Source of the DNA: Paenibacillus sp. FSL H7-0326
Lineage (GTDB): Bacteria; Bacillota; Bacilli; Paenibacillales; Paenibacillaceae
Direction: 5' to 3'
Length of the DNA: 64,000 bases
Assembly: GCF_001955535.1 (NCBI RefSeq)
Contig: NZ_MPVN01000003.1
Location: 1-64,000, forward strand
Of the stretch, positions 34,346 to 45,050 are shown one piece after another; position 1 is the first letter of the stretch; each line of letters begins with the position of its first letter. The notes beneath the pieces are model-generated. The model saw nothing but the letters and a program-made list of their open reading frames with translations, did not search any database and had not been told where the DNA came from. The position numbers were made by a program, and so were the translations under genes.

Positions 34346-35674
34346 ATGGTTAAACGACGTCAATTAAAGCTTGGGGCATTGCTTCACGGAGTAGGAGGGG
34401 GGACCTCCATGTGGCGTCACCCAGACGCACAAGCGGATGCAAGCGTAAATATCGATCTATACAAACAATGGGTCCAAAAAGCAGAAGAAGGAAAGCTAGA
34501 TTTGATCTTTATAGCAGATGGCTTGTATATCAATGAGAAATCCATTCCACACTTTTTGAATCGGTTTGAGCCGATTACAATATTAAGCGCGCTTGCTACT
34601 GCCAGCAAGAACATCGGTCTTGTCGGTACTTTGTCGACTTCCTACAGCGAGCCCTTTACCGTTGCCCGCCAGTTTGCTTCCCTGGATCATATTAGCGGAG
34701 GCCGGGCAGGCTGGAATATCGTCACTTCTCCTCTTGAAGGCTCTGCCTTGAATTACGGCAAGAAAGAGCATCCTGATCATGACAAGAGATATCGGATTGC
34801 GACTGAATACCTTGAAGTCACTCGTGGTCTGTGGGACTCATGGGAAGATGACGCTTTTGTTAGAGATAAGGAGACCGGAGTATTCTTCGACCCGGAGAAA
34901 ATGCACACCTTGAACCATGAAGGTGAATTCTTCTCCGTAAAAGGTCCGCTGAATATTGCCCGTTCCAAGCAAGGACAGCCTGTTATCTTCCAAGCAGGTT
35001 CATCTGAGGTGGGGAAAAATTATGCGGCTAAAGAAGCTGACGCTGTGTTTACAGGTCATGAAAAGCTTGCGGATGCGGTTAGCTTCTACCAGGATGTCAA
35101 ATCTCGTGCTGCTTCATTTGGACGCAGCCCGGACAGCATTCTTATATTTCCGGGGATTAGCCCGATTATAGGAAGCACACCGGAGGAAGCCGAGCAGAAG
35201 TATCAGGAAGTGGCCGGTCTAGTCACGATTGAGAATGCACTAAACTATTTGGGAAGATTTTTTGAGCATCATGATTTTTCGCAGTACCCGCTTGATGAAC
35301 CTTTTCCTGAACTAGGTGACCTCGGCAAGAACAGCTTCCAAAGCGGCACAGATAAAATAAAGAAGGATGCGAAGGAAAAAGGCCTTACGCTGAGAGAAGT
35401 TGCTCTGCAGTCTGCTACTCCTCGCGGCGGTTTTATTGGCACCGCGGAACAGGTAGCGGACAAGATCCAGGAATGGTTCGAAGCAGGTGCAGCCGACGGT
35501 TTTATGATCACTGCTGCCGTCCCTCGCGGGCTCGAGGATTTTGTTGAACAGGTCGTGCCGATTCTTCAAGAAAGAGGAATCTTCAGAACCGAGTACGAGA
35601 GCGACACACTGCGTGGGAATCTTGGACTTTCCGTTCCTGAGAATCGTCATGCGAAAGCCAAGGCTGTCCGTTAA
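34346..35674 (+). CDS. NtaA/SnaA/DszA-type FMN-dependent monooxygenase (YtnJ-like), 442 aa
   Basis: Luciferase-fold monooxygenase of the two-component nitrilotriacetate/dibenzothiophene-sulfone class: [61 protein letters not shown], then [24 protein letters not shown]. It oxidises S- or N-substituted substrates with FMNH2 and O2. Homologues in the ytm and yxe operons (YtnJ, YxeK) cleave N-acetylated S-alkyl cysteines such as S-(2-succino)cysteine. It is closely similar to the next monooxygenase; a terminator-like hairpin follows. Confidence 0.9.
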   Translation: MVKRRQLKLGALLHGVGGGTSMWRHPDAQADASVNIDLYKQWVQKAEEGKLDLIFIADGLYINEKSIPHFLNRFEPITILSALATASKNIGLVGTLSTSYSEPFTVARQFASLDHISGGRAGWNIVTSPLEGSALNYGKKEHPDHDKRYRIATEYLEVTRGLWDSWEDDAFVRDKETGVFFDPEKMHTLNHEGEFFSVKGPLNIARSKQGQPVIFQAGSSEVGKNYAAKEADAVFTGHEKLADAVSFYQDVKSRAASFGRSPDSILIFPGISPIIGSTPEEAEQKYQEVAGLVTIENALNYLGRFFEHHDFSQYPLDEPFPELGDLGKNSFQSGTDKIKKDAKEKGLTLREVALQSATPRGGFIGTAEQVADKIQEWFEAGAADGFMITAAVPRGLEDFVEQVVPILQERGIFRTEYESDTLRGNLGLSVPENRHAKAKAVR

Positions 35675-35725
35675 CTCAAGTTCTTCTCTACTATAATAAT
35701 AACTTTAATACTGCTTACCCAAAGA

Positions 35726-35756
35726 CCACGGTCTATATTGCTGGATCGCGGTTTTT
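35726..35756 (+). terminator. hairpin terminator after the first NtaA-type gene
   Basis: CCACGGTCT (35726-35734) pairs imperfectly with GGATCGCGG (35743-35751), followed by TTTTT. It splits the long sulfur operon into two parts. Confidence 0.55.
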
Positions 35757-35826
35757 GGTTTGCACTTCTCGATAGCTCAACAAAAGACATGCCTTAATAG
35801 AGTTTGAAAATACATGAATAGAACTT

Positions 35827-35870
35827 CTCTATATGATCTTGTTCTGAAATAAGCAAGATGATAGAGTTTT
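35827..35870 (+). terminator. second hairpin with T-run upstream of the second monooxygenase
   Basis: CTCTAT and GATCTTG pair with CAAGAT and ATAGAG (35861-35866), followed by TTTT. A -10 candidate TATACT (35889-35894) lies just after it. It is either a second terminator or part of a separate control region for the gene at 35955. Confidence 0.4.
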
Positions 35871-35954
35871 CCATACATTAAGTCCTAGTATACTGATGGG
35901 AAAAATAAGATCGTCCACAAATGTCTTGAAAATAATATATTGGGGTGATTTTGA

Positions 35955-37292
35955 GTGGGTAAAAACAAACAGCTGCGTCTTGGTGCCTCCATTCATGGAG
36001 TAGGAAGTAGTCATACGGCGTGGAGACATCCGGACATTCCTGCGGATGCCAGTGTGAATCTTTCATTCTATACCCGTCAGGCACAAAAGGCGGAAGAAGG
36101 GAAATTTGACTTTGTATTTATAGCTGATGGTCTTTACATCAATGACAAATCAATCCCTCACTTTCTCAATCGGTTTGAGCCAATTACGATTCTATCTGCT
36201 TTGTCATCCGTTACTTCCCATATCGGTGTTGTGGGAACTCTTTCTACCTCATACAGTGAGCCTTTTACAGTTGCAAGACAATTTGCATCACTTGATCATA
36301 TCAGCAAAGGACGTGCAGGATGGAATGTAGTCACCACTCCTTTGGAAGGTACAGCATTAAATTACGGCGGGCGTTCTCACCCATCCCATTCGGAGCGTTA
36401 CCAAATCGCAGAAGAATTTCTGGAGGTTGTTAAAGGCGTGTGGGATTCCTGGAAGGATGATGCCTTTATCCGTGATAAGGAGAGCGGAACATTCTTTAAT
36501 CCTCTAAAAATGCACCGATTTGACCATGAAGGCAGCTATTTCTCAGTACAAGGACCGCTTAATATTGCAAGATCAACCCAAGGCTTGCCTGTTGTATTTC
36601 AAGCGGGATCGTCAGACAGTGGACGTAATTTAGCGGCAAAAACAGCGGATGCCGTATTTACGGGTCCGGATACAATTGAAGAGGCAAAGCAGTTCTACAA
36701 AGATGTGAAACAGCGTGCTGCTGCGTATGGTCGATCTCCAGATGAAATTTTGATATTGCCTGGCATTGGGCCTATTGTTGGTTCAACCGAAGAGGAGGCC
36801 GAACAAAAGTATCGGGAGATCGCGGAACTGGTTACTCCAGAAAAAGCACTTCAGTATCTAGGTCGTTATTTCGATCATCACGATTTCTCTCAATATTCTC
36901 TTGATGAGCCGTTTCCTGAGCTCGGGGATTTCGGCTCGAACAGTTTCCGCAGCACGACAGACCGTATTAAGCAAAGAGCGAAAGAAGATAATTTAACCCT
37001 TCGCCAGGTTGCATTGCAAGAAGCTACGCCAAGAACGGCTTTTATCGGAACACCGGCGAAGGTGGCCGATCTTGTACAGCAGTGGTTTGAAGAAGAAGCC
37101 GCGGACGGCTTCATCATCGGGTCAAGCGTGCCGGGAGGTCTTGATGATTTCGTTGAGCAGGTTGTACCTATTCTGAGAGACAGGGGTTTGTTCCGAACCG
37201 ATTATGAGGAAGATACCTTACGGGGAAATTTGGGCATACCCATCCCAGTAAATCGATATGCGAAACAGAAGGATACTGCGATTAACGGATAA
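35955..37292 (+). CDS. NtaA/SnaA/DszA-type FMN-dependent monooxygenase, second copy, 445 aa
   Basis: Same architecture and blocks as the gene at 34346 ([69 protein letters not shown]), with high identity throughout, showing a tandem duplication. The copies differ in N-terminal and late-helix residues, so they may accept different thioethers or sulfonates. It starts at GTG (35955) after GGGGTGA. The peptide-type ABC transporter genes follow after 37 bp, linking this copy to that importer. Confidence 0.9.
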   Translation: MGKNKQLRLGASIHGVGSSHTAWRHPDIPADASVNLSFYTRQAQKAEEGKFDFVFIADGLYINDKSIPHFLNRFEPITILSALSSVTSHIGVVGTLSTSYSEPFTVARQFASLDHISKGRAGWNVVTTPLEGTALNYGGRSHPSHSERYQIAEEFLEVVKGVWDSWKDDAFIRDKESGTFFNPLKMHRFDHEGSYFSVQGPLNIARSTQGLPVVFQAGSSDSGRNLAAKTADAVFTGPDTIEEAKQFYKDVKQRAAAYGRSPDEILILPGIGPIVGSTEEEAEQKYREIAELVTPEKALQYLGRYFDHHDFSQYSLDEPFPELGDFGSNSFRSTTDRIKQRAKEDNLTLRQVALQEATPRTAFIGTPAKVADLVQQWFEEEAADGFIIGSSVPGGLDDFVEQVVPILRDRGLFRTDYEEDTLRGNLGIPIPVNRYAKQKDTAING

Positions 37293-37329
37293 GATTGTGC
37301 ACGACCTAAATCGGAGGGGGAGTCTTTTA

Positions 37330-38988
37330 ATGAAAATACATACACGCATAAGAAAGAAAAGTATCGCAGCAGTTTCCTTGGCGTTATCCATTGTAATGAT
37401 GTTGACCGCGTGCGGAGGAAGTCAAACGACGCAAGGAACGGAGTCTGTGAAGAGTCAGGGTGCAGCTCAAGGAAATTCCCAGCAAGGCGGAGAGCTGACT
37501 TTTGCCTTAGCGACTTCACCGGATACGCTGGACCCTCATCGTAGCGGGCTCGCTGTATCTGTAAGGGTCATTCGCACCATCTACGATTCTCTTGTTGTAC
37601 AGCTTCCCGATAATACAATTAAGCCTTGGCTCGCAAAGGAATGGACAATTTCAGAAGATGGACTTGATTATACCTTTGAGCTAAGAGAAGATGTTGTATT
37701 CCAGGATGGCACGCCATTCAATGCAGAAGCGGTCAAATATAACTTTGATCGCATTCTTGATCCGGCGACGAAAGCTGCCAATGCTGCAGCCCTTCTTCAG
37801 CCTTACGAATCTTCCGAAGTCATTGATGAATATACCGTTAAGATTCATCTATCCACCCCCTCCAGAGCATTCCTCGGAAATTTGAGTCAGGCTCTGCTTG
37901 GTATCGTATCTCCTGCTGCTGCTGAAAAATACGGGGATCAGCTCGGACAAAATCCGGTAGGGACGGGTCCGTTCAAATTCGTGAAATGGGATGAGAATGC
38001 GAGTATCCAAGTAGAACGCAATCCGGATTATAAGTGGGCACCAGAGCTGGTATCGAATCAAGCAGCTCCTTACCTTGACGGTATAGATTTCAAAATTGTG
38101 CCGGAAGAAGCTACACGTATCGGAAGCGTCCAAAGTAATCAGGTGCTAGCTGCAGAAACGGTGCCTCCACAAAATATTCTGACCTTGCAAAATGATCCTA
38201 ATTATCAGCTGCTTCAAACCAACACCGTAGGGTTGCCTTACACACTGTTTTTTAATCTAGACCACGAGCCATGGAATGAATTGAAGGCAAGACAAGCCGT
38301 TCAACTGGCAGTTGATGTCGATACGATTGTAAAAACATTATATCTCGGTACGTATGACCGAGCCTGGTCGGCATTATCGCCAGGAATATTCGGCTATGAT
38401 GCCACACTCGAAGATTCAATCTCTCCAGATATCGATAAAGCGAACCAGCTGCTGGATGAGCTGGGGTGGACTCAGGGTTCTGATGGCGTTCGGGAGAAGG
38501 ACGGCAAGAAGCTGCAGCTGCACTATGTCGATGGAACACCTAATCGGGAAAAGCGTAACGATATCGCGGTCATGATCCAACAGCAGTTGAAACAAATCGG
38601 TGTTGAGGTTGAAGTTGAAATTACGAAAGATATCCGTACGGTAGTGTATACGAACGGTGACTATGATTTATACGGAAACAGTCAGGTGAACTCTGATCCG
38701 AACGCCTTGTATTCATTCTATCACTCCTATGACCCTAATACACAGGCTTCGCTATCCAGACTGTCCGATCCACAGGTTGATGAGTGGCTTGAACAAGGAA
38801 GAGTTGAAAAAGATGATGCGAAGAGAGAGCAGCTCTACAAACAGGTTCAGCAATATATTATTGATCAGGCAATCATTCTTCCAATATATGTATTTCCGTA
38901 CACGGTAGCCGCATCTAAAACTGTACAGGGGATACAGTTTGATTCCCTCGGTTATCCATTGTTCAATGATGTTTCTTTACAAAAATAG
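37330..38988 (+). CDS. peptide/nickel-type (SBP_bac_5) ABC binding lipoprotein, 552 aa
   Basis: Lipoprotein signal (basic start, MMLTACGGS lipobox, Cys about residue 25) followed by the extracellular family-5 domain (LTFALATSPDTLDPHRSG, LAKEWTISEDGLDYTFELRE, VVFQDGTPFNAEAVKYNFDRIL, GTGPFKFVKW). These receptors bind oligopeptides, glutathione, nickel or opines. Here the neighbouring flavin monooxygenase suggests an S-containing peptide or conjugate. ATG at 37330 is chosen over upstream codons because CGGAGGGGGAG lies 7-10 nt before it and the signal peptide then starts correctly. Confidence 0.92.
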   Translation: MKIHTRIRKKSIAAVSLALSIVMMLTACGGSQTTQGTESVKSQGAAQGNSQQGGELTFALATSPDTLDPHRSGLAVSVRVIRTIYDSLVVQLPDNTIKPWLAKEWTISEDGLDYTFELREDVVFQDGTPFNAEAVKYNFDRILDPATKAANAAALLQPYESSEVIDEYTVKIHLSTPSRAFLGNLSQALLGIVSPAAAEKYGDQLGQNPVGTGPFKFVKWDENASIQVERNPDYKWAPELVSNQAAPYLDGIDFKIVPEEATRIGSVQSNQVLAAETVPPQNILTLQNDPNYQLLQTNTVGLPYTLFFNLDHEPWNELKARQAVQLAVDVDTIVKTLYLGTYDRAWSALSPGIFGYDATLEDSISPDIDKANQLLDELGWTQGSDGVREKDGKKLQLHYVDGTPNREKRNDIAVMIQQQLKQIGVEVEVEITKDIRTVVYTNGDYDLYGNSQVNSDPNALYSFYHSYDPNTQASLSRLSDPQVDEWLEQGRVEKDDAKREQLYKQVQQYIIDQAIILPIYVFPYTVAASKTVQGIQFDSLGYPLFNDVSLQK

Positions 38989-39006
38989 GACGGAGGGTGA
39001 AGAACA

Positions 39007-39933
39007 GTGGCATGGAAAATTACACAACGCCTGCTGACCTCTGTTATGGTCATCTTCGGCTCATTGGTTCTGGTATTCTCCATACTCTATGTACTGCCAG
39101 GAGATCCAACAGATAATATGGTCGATCCATCCATTGCAACGCCTGAAATGATTGCCAACCTGCGTGAGCAGCTGGGAGTCGACCAGCCGTTCCATATTCA
39201 GTTCGCTCGTTATTTTGGCAATATTCTGCAGGGTGACTTCGGCAATTCATTGATTAATTCAGATCCGGTACTTCCTAAAATATTGGAGAATTTCCCCGCT
39301 ACTTTAGCCCTTACCGCTGCAAGCTCGCTTATATCGATCATCGTCGGTATTCTGCTTGGCGTGCTGTCAGCCATTCATCGAAACGGAATCATTGATTTCA
39401 TTGCCCGATTGATTGGCTTGTTCGGTATTTCCATGCCGACCTTTTGGTCAGGCATTCTCCTTATCCTTATTTTTTCTATAACGCTTGGATGGTTTCCGGC
39501 GATGGGATCAGAGGGATGGGAGACTTTAGTTCTGCCAGCAATTGCACTGGGAACCGTCGGAGCCGGTTACATTGTCCGCATGGTGAGAAACAGTATGCTT
39601 GATGTCATTAATGAACAATTCATGGTGACCCTTCGTTCAAAAGGATTGAGGGAGCGGAGAATTATGTACTTCCATGCTCTTAGAAATGCACTCATTCCCG
39701 CTGTAACCATGATCGGGATGCTGATCGGAGAAATGCTGGCAGGGACCGTTGTCATTGAAACGGTGTTCTCAAGACAAGGCATTGGCCGAATTATAGCGGA
39801 TGCCATTATGGCGAAGGATTTGCCAGTCGTTCAGGGCGTTATATTATTTTCTGCGATTATCTATGTGCTTGTAAATCTGCTCGTGGATATTTCTTATACC
39901 TTCATTGATCCGCGTGTAAGACGTTCGGCGTGA
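39007..39933 (+). CDS. peptide/nickel-type ABC permease (DppB class), 308 aa
   Basis: Six membrane helices with the family's N-terminal signature (LYVLPGDPTDNMVDP) and the EAA-type loop (VTLRSKGLRERRIMYFHALRNALIPAVT). It starts at GTG (39007); GGAGGGTG lies about 10 nt upstream. It forms a heterodimer with the DppC-class protein encoded next. Confidence 0.92.
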   Translation: MAWKITQRLLTSVMVIFGSLVLVFSILYVLPGDPTDNMVDPSIATPEMIANLREQLGVDQPFHIQFARYFGNILQGDFGNSLINSDPVLPKILENFPATLALTAASSLISIIVGILLGVLSAIHRNGIIDFIARLIGLFGISMPTFWSGILLILIFSITLGWFPAMGSEGWETLVLPAIALGTVGAGYIVRMVRNSMLDVINEQFMVTLRSKGLRERRIMYFHALRNALIPAVTMIGMLIGEMLAGTVVIETVFSRQGIGRIIADAIMAKDLPVVQGVILFSAIIYVLVNLLVDISYTFIDPRVRRSA

Positions 39934-39962
39934 TAATGCTTCTAAATGAGGAGGGAACAAGG

Positions 39963-40865
39963 ATGAGAGAGGAGGCGGTATCCTCCAAAACGTTATGGCG
40001 GGCACGAAAGACTGTATCTCCACCTGCTATTCGCCAAAAGGGCAAATTTACAGTAAGCAGCTTATTTTTGTATGGAGCAGCCTTGTTGATTCTGTTCACA
40101 TTGACGTGTGCTGTTGTACCCGGCTGGATTGCTCCTTACTCGCCTACTGAAATGTTAACTGATCGTATATTGCAGCCGCCTAGTGCCGCTCATTTGTTCG
40201 GAACAGATTATTTCGGCAGGGACATCTTCAGTGTGGTTGTTCACGGAAGCCGGGATTCGCTGTTTATCGGTTTTGCATCCGTCCTCGTCGGCGGGTTAAT
40301 TGGTGGTTCCATTGGAGCTCTTTCCGGATATGCGGGAGGATGGATAGACACGCTTATCATGCGGTTAAATGATATTTTGATGACCATTCCCGGTATTTTG
40401 CTGGCCCTAGCCATCGCGAGCGCACTTGGACCAAGTCTGTTCAATATTGTGCTGGCCGTGGCTGTATCCTCCATCCCGGGTTATGCCCGTGTAATGAGAG
40501 CCCAAGTCATGAGTATCACCAATCGGACCTTTGTCAAAGCAGCAGCCTCCATCGGTGCATCACCCATTCAAATATTTTGGAAGCATGTACTCCCTAATAG
40601 CCTGTCCCCGCTGCTCGTCATGGCCGCAATCGGGATAGGCACCTCCATCTTGACAGGTTCCGGTCTGAGCTTTCTTGGTCTCGGCGTGCTTCGTGAGGTT
40701 CCGGACTGGGGAACGCTACTGTCCCAAGGCAGAGGTTATTTGACGGTCGCGTGGTGGATATGCACCTTCCCGGGTCTCGCTATAACCGCGTTTGTTCTTT
40801 CGGTCAACATGATCGGAGATCGTCTAAGGGATCATCTTGATCCGAAAAACTTAACGCAGCGATAA
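39963..40865 (+). CDS. peptide/nickel-type ABC permease (DppC class), 300 aa
   Basis: DppC-type permease: a cytoplasmic N-tail, [39 protein letters not shown] before TM2 (the [12 protein letters not shown] block is diagnostic), and a coupling loop [32 protein letters not shown] at 39963 follows GGAGGG and is preferred to ATGs at 39930-39936, which lack a ribosome site and overlap the upstream gene. Confidence 0.92.
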   Translation: MREEAVSSKTLWRARKTVSPPAIRQKGKFTVSSLFLYGAALLILFTLTCAVVPGWIAPYSPTEMLTDRILQPPSAAHLFGTDYFGRDIFSVVVHGSRDSLFIGFASVLVGGLIGGSIGALSGYAGGWIDTLIMRLNDILMTIPGILLALAIASALGPSLFNIVLAVAVSSIPGYARVMRAQVMSITNRTFVKAAASIGASPIQIFWKHVLPNSLSPLLVMAAIGIGTSILTGSGLSFLGLGVLREVPDWGTLLSQGRGYLTVAWWICTFPGLAITAFVLSVNMIGDRLRDHLDPKNLTQR

Positions 40866-40881
40866 GAGGGGAGCTAACTTA

Positions 40882-42939
40882 ATGAGCAGATTACTTGAAA
40901 TTGAACAGCTGTCCGTTGATTTTCATACACCGAAAGGAAGCATTAATGCCGTCAGGGATATCACTTTATCTATCAACGCAGGAGAAACCGTCTGTCTTGT
41001 AGGAGAGTCGGGAAGCGGAAAAACGGTAACTTCCAAAGCAATTATGCGTTTAATTGATCATGAGAACGGTCAGATCACCAAAGGAAGACTGCTTCTGGAT
41101 GGTACTGATATCGTGACGCTGCCAGAACATGAGCTGCGCGAGTTCCGAGGTAAGAAGATGGCTATGGTATTTCAAGAACCGATGTCAGCATTTGATCCGG
41201 TGTTTACAATTGGACATCAGATTCAAGAGACTATTATCGAGCATGATAAAGTAAGTAAGCGAGAAGCTAAAAACAGAGTAATCCAATTACTGAAGAAGGT
41301 CGGTATTCCAGATCCCGAACAGAGATTTCGGCAATATCCCGGGGAGATGTCGGGAGGCATGCTGCAGAGAGCCATGATTGCCATGTCTTTGTCTTGTCAA
41401 CCTGACCTTCTTATTGCAGATGAACCTACCACTGCGCTTGATGTTACCATTCAGGCGCAGATTCTGCAGCTATTGCAGGAACTGCAGGAAGAGTACGGGC
41501 TGTCCATCCTTCTCATAACCCATGATCTTGGAGTCGCAGCAGAAATCGCTGATCGGATTGCCGTCATGTACGCCGGTGAGGTGGTTGAAGAAGCAAAGGC
41601 AGATGAATTGTTTGCTCTTCCCGGGCACCCATATACAAGGGGGCTGCTGCGTTCCATTCCGACTTTGAATTCTGTTCGAGGTTCGAAGCTATATTCGATT
41701 AAGGGTTCAATACCTAGTCTTACTTCACTACCGGACGGCTGCAGATTCCAAGCTCGCTGTCCTTTTGCTACAGAACACTGTAAACAGGAAGCTCCCCCTC
41801 TAGCGAAATATGGGCATCGAAAAATCGCATGCTGGCATTCAGACGAGCTCGTTCGTAGTGATTTCTGGTTAAACGGATCTGAGGTTTCTGATGAATCAGT
41901 ACCATTAAATTCAAGTATGGTGATGTCAGAGAAGGCGAATGAGAAACAAGACGTAACGGAGGAGAGTAAAGACACCAAAGTATTATTCACCGTGAATCAT
42001 TTACGGAAATATTACCCTATGCAAGGCAATGGTCTGATCCGAGGTAATAAAGTGATTCGTGCGGTGGACGATGTTACCTTTTCCATCAACAAGCATGAAA
42101 CCTTCGGGCTTGTAGGGGAGTCTGGCAGCGGCAAATCAACCCTTGGTAGAGTTCTGCTTCAGCTTGAAAGAGCCACGCAAGGAACCATTACCTTTGATGG
42201 ACAAGATCTGACAAAGCTTAAAGGTACAGCTCTCCGGTCAGTAAGGCGGGATATGCAGACCATTTTTCAGGATCCATATGGATCATTTGATCCGCGTTGG
42301 AAGATTGGAGACAGCATCGCAGAGCCGCTTAAAGTTCATCAGAAATTAAAGGGTACAGAATTACACTCGCGTATACATGAGCTGCTTGAACTCGTAGGAC
42401 TCGATCCAGCCTGGTCTGAGCGATACCCGCACGAATTTTCAGGGGGACAAAGACAGCGTATCGGCATCGCTAGAGCAATAGCTCTAAATCCTAAGTTTAT
42501 TCTAGCCGATGAAGCGGTGTCAGCTCTGGACGTATCCGTTCAGGCTCAAATCATTAATCTGCTTCAAGAATTGCAGGGAAAGCTTGGGCTCACGTACCTG
42601 TTCATTGCTCATGGGCTTCAAGCAGTAAGGCATATATCTGACCGGATCGGTGTGATGTATTTGGGCAAGCTTGTGGAGATTGCACCAAGCGAATCTCTTT
42701 TTCTGCAGCCTGCACACCCTTATACCCAGGCATTAATAAGGTCGGTGCCTCAAATAAGCAGGGGCAGAGGGGATGGCGGCTACCGTCTTAAGGGGGAAAT
42801 CCCTTCGCCATCAAGCCCGCCTTCCGGCTGCAGGTTTCATACTAGATGTCCGTTTGCGACATCACGCTGCCGTGAGGAGGAACCCCAGCTGCGCCAACTT
42901 TCAAACGGACATCTGGCGGCATGCCACTTTCCTTTATGA
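40882..42939 (+). CDS. fused peptide/nickel-type ABC ATPase (DppD-DppF in one chain), 685 aa
   Basis: Two complete nucleotide-binding domains lie in tandem. First (about 1-320): Walker [14 protein letters not shown] near 41-48, signature [12 protein letters not shown], Walker [13 protein letters not shown], and the oligopeptide-family C-terminal cysteine block [14 protein letters not shown]. After a linker, second (about 365-685): Walker [13 protein letters not shown] near 411-419, signature [14 protein letters not shown], Walker [13 protein letters not shown], and [14 protein letters not shown]. DppD and DppF are usually separate; here a single protein energises the importer. In the second domain the Walker B-adjacent Pro is Ala (DEAVSALD), which is common in this family. 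Confidence 0.93.
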   Translation: MSRLLEIEQLSVDFHTPKGSINAVRDITLSINAGETVCLVGESGSGKTVTSKAIMRLIDHENGQITKGRLLLDGTDIVTLPEHELREFRGKKMAMVFQEPMSAFDPVFTIGHQIQETIIEHDKVSKREAKNRVIQLLKKVGIPDPEQRFRQYPGEMSGGMLQRAMIAMSLSCQPDLLIADEPTTALDVTIQAQILQLLQELQEEYGLSILLITHDLGVAAEIADRIAVMYAGEVVEEAKADELFALPGHPYTRGLLRSIPTLNSVRGSKLYSIKGSIPSLTSLPDGCRFQARCPFATEHCKQEAPPLAKYGHRKIACWHSDELVRSDFWLNGSEVSDESVPLNSSMVMSEKANEKQDVTEESKDTKVLFTVNHLRKYYPMQGNGLIRGNKVIRAVDDVTFSINKHETFGLVGESGSGKSTLGRVLLQLERATQGTITFDGQDLTKLKGTALRSVRRDMQTIFQDPYGSFDPRWKIGDSIAEPLKVHQKLKGTELHSRIHELLELVGLDPAWSERYPHEFSGGQRQRIGIARAIALNPKFILADEAVSALDVSVQAQIINLLQELQGKLGLTYLFIAHGLQAVRHISDRIGVMYLGKLVEIAPSESLFLQPAHPYTQALIRSVPQISRGRGDGGYRLKGEIPSPSSPPSGCRFHTRCPFATSRCREEEPQLRQLSNGHLAACHFPL

Positions 42940-42998
42940 GAAGCTGTTATATAAAGCGGTCGATATCACCATCAAAGTTTGATATGGTTCACATAACA

Positions 42999-43031
42999 AA
43001 GCCAGTCACGGATAATACCGTAGACTGGCTT
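42999..43031. terminator. hairpin between convergent transporter and sulfatase operons
   Basis: AAGCCAGTC (42999-43007) pairs with GACTGGCTT (43023-43031) around an inner ACGG/CCGT hairpin. The flanking T-runs are modest on either strand. Confidence 0.65.
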
Positions 43032-43063
43032 AATTATTACAGTCCAAAGTTTGATGACTCAGC

Positions 43064-44998
43064 TCAAGGTAAGACAATTGAAAACTGGCCATCAAATGTA
43101 TCAAACAGCATTATGAACTCCTGCAGCTTATCGTAATCGCCGGATAATTCAAGCTCCCCTGATTGTATTAAGTCTCTTGGAGAATAACCGGCAAACATAA
43201 TGCGCTTAAAGCTTGAGCGCGATGATTGAATATAAACATCCGCATCCCTCTTCATATTTGTCAGAGCTTGCTTATCCGTATGAAGAACTGCATTTTTTAC
43301 AACCATTGAATAGGTAGTATGATCATCTGAAAAAGTCCAGCATACACAAAAATCTTTATTTTCAGCTCGTGGGCCATTAAGGCGAACAGCCAGAAAATCC
43401 AGTAAATCCTCAATACTCATATCTTGATAAATGGATCGTTTTTTTGTATTTGGATTTATTTGTTCCTCGTTTCTTAGCTCCCAAGCTGCAGTTAGATACG
43501 CATTTCGTAGGGTGGCTGACTCCTGCTGGTAACCAAGCTGCTCATAACAATCAGCCTCCAATATAGCTGCCTCATGGTTATTAGGTTCAGCAAAAACGAT
43601 ATAATTAAGCAGCTGAACAGCCCATTGATAATCACCGGTTGCATAGGCCTCTCGTGCCTTTTCTAATGCTATTGAGGTTCCTCCGATGCACTCTATCCAT
43701 CTACGAGCGGTTTCTGCCGGTGGAAGAGGATTAAGATTGACGGGGTTTCCATCATACCAACCAAAGTAAAAGCTGTAGATTGATTTTACATTCAAAGCTA
43801 CTGCACCATAATAATCACGGTTAAACCATTCCGTTACCAAACTCTCTGGGAGCTGCAACTCATACGCAATTTCGTCAGGTGTCAATCCATGATTGGCTAG
43901 GCGTAGAGTTTGGTCATGCATGTATTTATAGAGATCCCGTTGTTTGCTGAGCCAATTGCTGACTCTTTCCCTTCCATGAACAGGCCAAAAATGAGAGCCG
44001 AATGCCACTTCAGCCTCTGGAAACATTTGTAACATTTCATTAATGTATCCGCTCCATGCTTTGCAATCCCGGGGTTTGGCTCCCCTAATTGGGCATAGGT
44101 TATGATTCACATGATTTACAATTTCACCGACCCACAGTGCCTTGAAATCCGGTAGATAAGCCTGCATGCTGGCAGGCGCTTCGGAATTTGGTGCAAGCTG
44201 AAATACGAATCTAATCCCGTCTATGATCTCTTCCTGTCCGGTATAGGTTATGTAATGAGTAGGATATTGAAACGAACTGGTTCCCCCTCTGCTAAATTTA
44301 CCGAGTCCGCCATCAACCAATCCCCGTGGACCGATAGGCAGCTTAAACCCAAACTGATAACTTCCCCTTCTCGTGGTTACCGGTCCGGCCAATATGTTCT
44401 CGCTCAGTGCAGCTTCCGTAAAGCCTTCAGGAGCGTATAAATTGACGTTATGCTTCTTTACCTCATCTGAATCAATCAATCCATTGATGCCGCCAAAATG
44501 GTCTAAATGAGAATGTCCGATGATAACAGATTTGATGGGCTTATCTCCAAGTGTTCTATATACAAGGCTGATTGCTGCGCTAGCGGCTTCAACGCTTGTC
44601 AGCGCATCAAGAACTACATATCCCGTGTCACCTTCAATTACGATCATATTGGACATATCATATCCTCTTACCTCATATAGCCGATCGCGGAGCTTATAGA
44701 GACCTGCATTGGCATTCAGCCTGGCATGTCGCCATAAGCTGGGATGAACGGTATCGGGGCAGGATTCATTCGTGTGAAGAAATTCAGAATATTGTTCTGC
44801 ATCCAATATGACGGAACCGTCCGTACTGCGAATAACTAGGGGTTCATCTTTGGATATGAAGCCTTTCTGAGCATCTTCAAAGTCGCGTTTGTCTTCCCAC
44901 CGAAACAAAGAGGATTTCTGAAAATCGAGATGGGCTGCGCGGGTAAAAGATGTGGCATTGCTGGGACTATAAGAACCTGAATTTGTTTCTTTCTTCAT
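43064..44998 (-). CDS. alkylsulfatase (SdsA/BDS1-type metallo-beta-lactamase fold), 644 aa
   Basis: Hydrolyses sulfate esters of alkyl alcohols, releasing sulfate. The dizinc motif HSHLDH lies at residues 162-167 (GHSHLDHFGG). NSEAPASMQAYLPDFKALWVGE supplies further metal and substrate residues, and VNHNLCPIRGAKPRD and GSHFWPVHG complete the site. A helical dimerisation region with TPR-like content and a C-terminal SCP2-like alkyl-binding domain follow. There is no signal peptide, so the ester must be imported, presumably through the permease gene directly upstream in the same operon. The start has AAAGGAG 8 nt upstream. Confidence 0.93.
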   Translation of the reverse strand: MKKETNSGSYSPSNATSFTRAAHLDFQKSSLFRWEDKRDFEDAQKGFISKDEPLVIRSTDGSVILDAEQYSEFLHTNESCPDTVHPSLWRHARLNANAGLYKLRDRLYEVRGYDMSNMIVIEGDTGYVVLDALTSVEAASAAISLVYRTLGDKPIKSVIIGHSHLDHFGGINGLIDSDEVKKHNVNLYAPEGFTEAALSENILAGPVTTRRGSYQFGFKLPIGPRGLVDGGLGKFSRGGTSSFQYPTHYITYTGQEEIIDGIRFVFQLAPNSEAPASMQAYLPDFKALWVGEIVNHVNHNLCPIRGAKPRDCKAWSGYINEMLQMFPEAEVAFGSHFWPVHGRERVSNWLSKQRDLYKYMHDQTLRLANHGLTPDEIAYELQLPESLVTEWFNRDYYGAVALNVKSIYSFYFGWYDGNPVNLNPLPPAETARRWIECIGGTSIALEKAREAYATGDYQWAVQLLNYIVFAEPNNHEAAILEADCYEQLGYQQESATLRNAYLTAAWELRNEEQINPNTKKRSIYQDMSIEDLLDFLAVRLNGPRAENKDFCVCWTFSDDHTTYSMVVKNAVLHTDKQALTNMKRDADVYIQSSRSSFKRIMFAGYSPRDLIQSGELELSGDYDKLQEFIMLFDTFDGQFSIVLP

Positions 44999-45050
44999 AA
45001 TCTAATCTCCTTTTAGATCTAATCGATTTGGCGGATTTTAAATTACGTAA

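Noticed and set aside
41451..41990. 179-codon open frame on the minus strand inside the fused ATPase gene
   Set aside because: Antisense to well-conserved ATPase motifs; product is Ser-rich with no family features.
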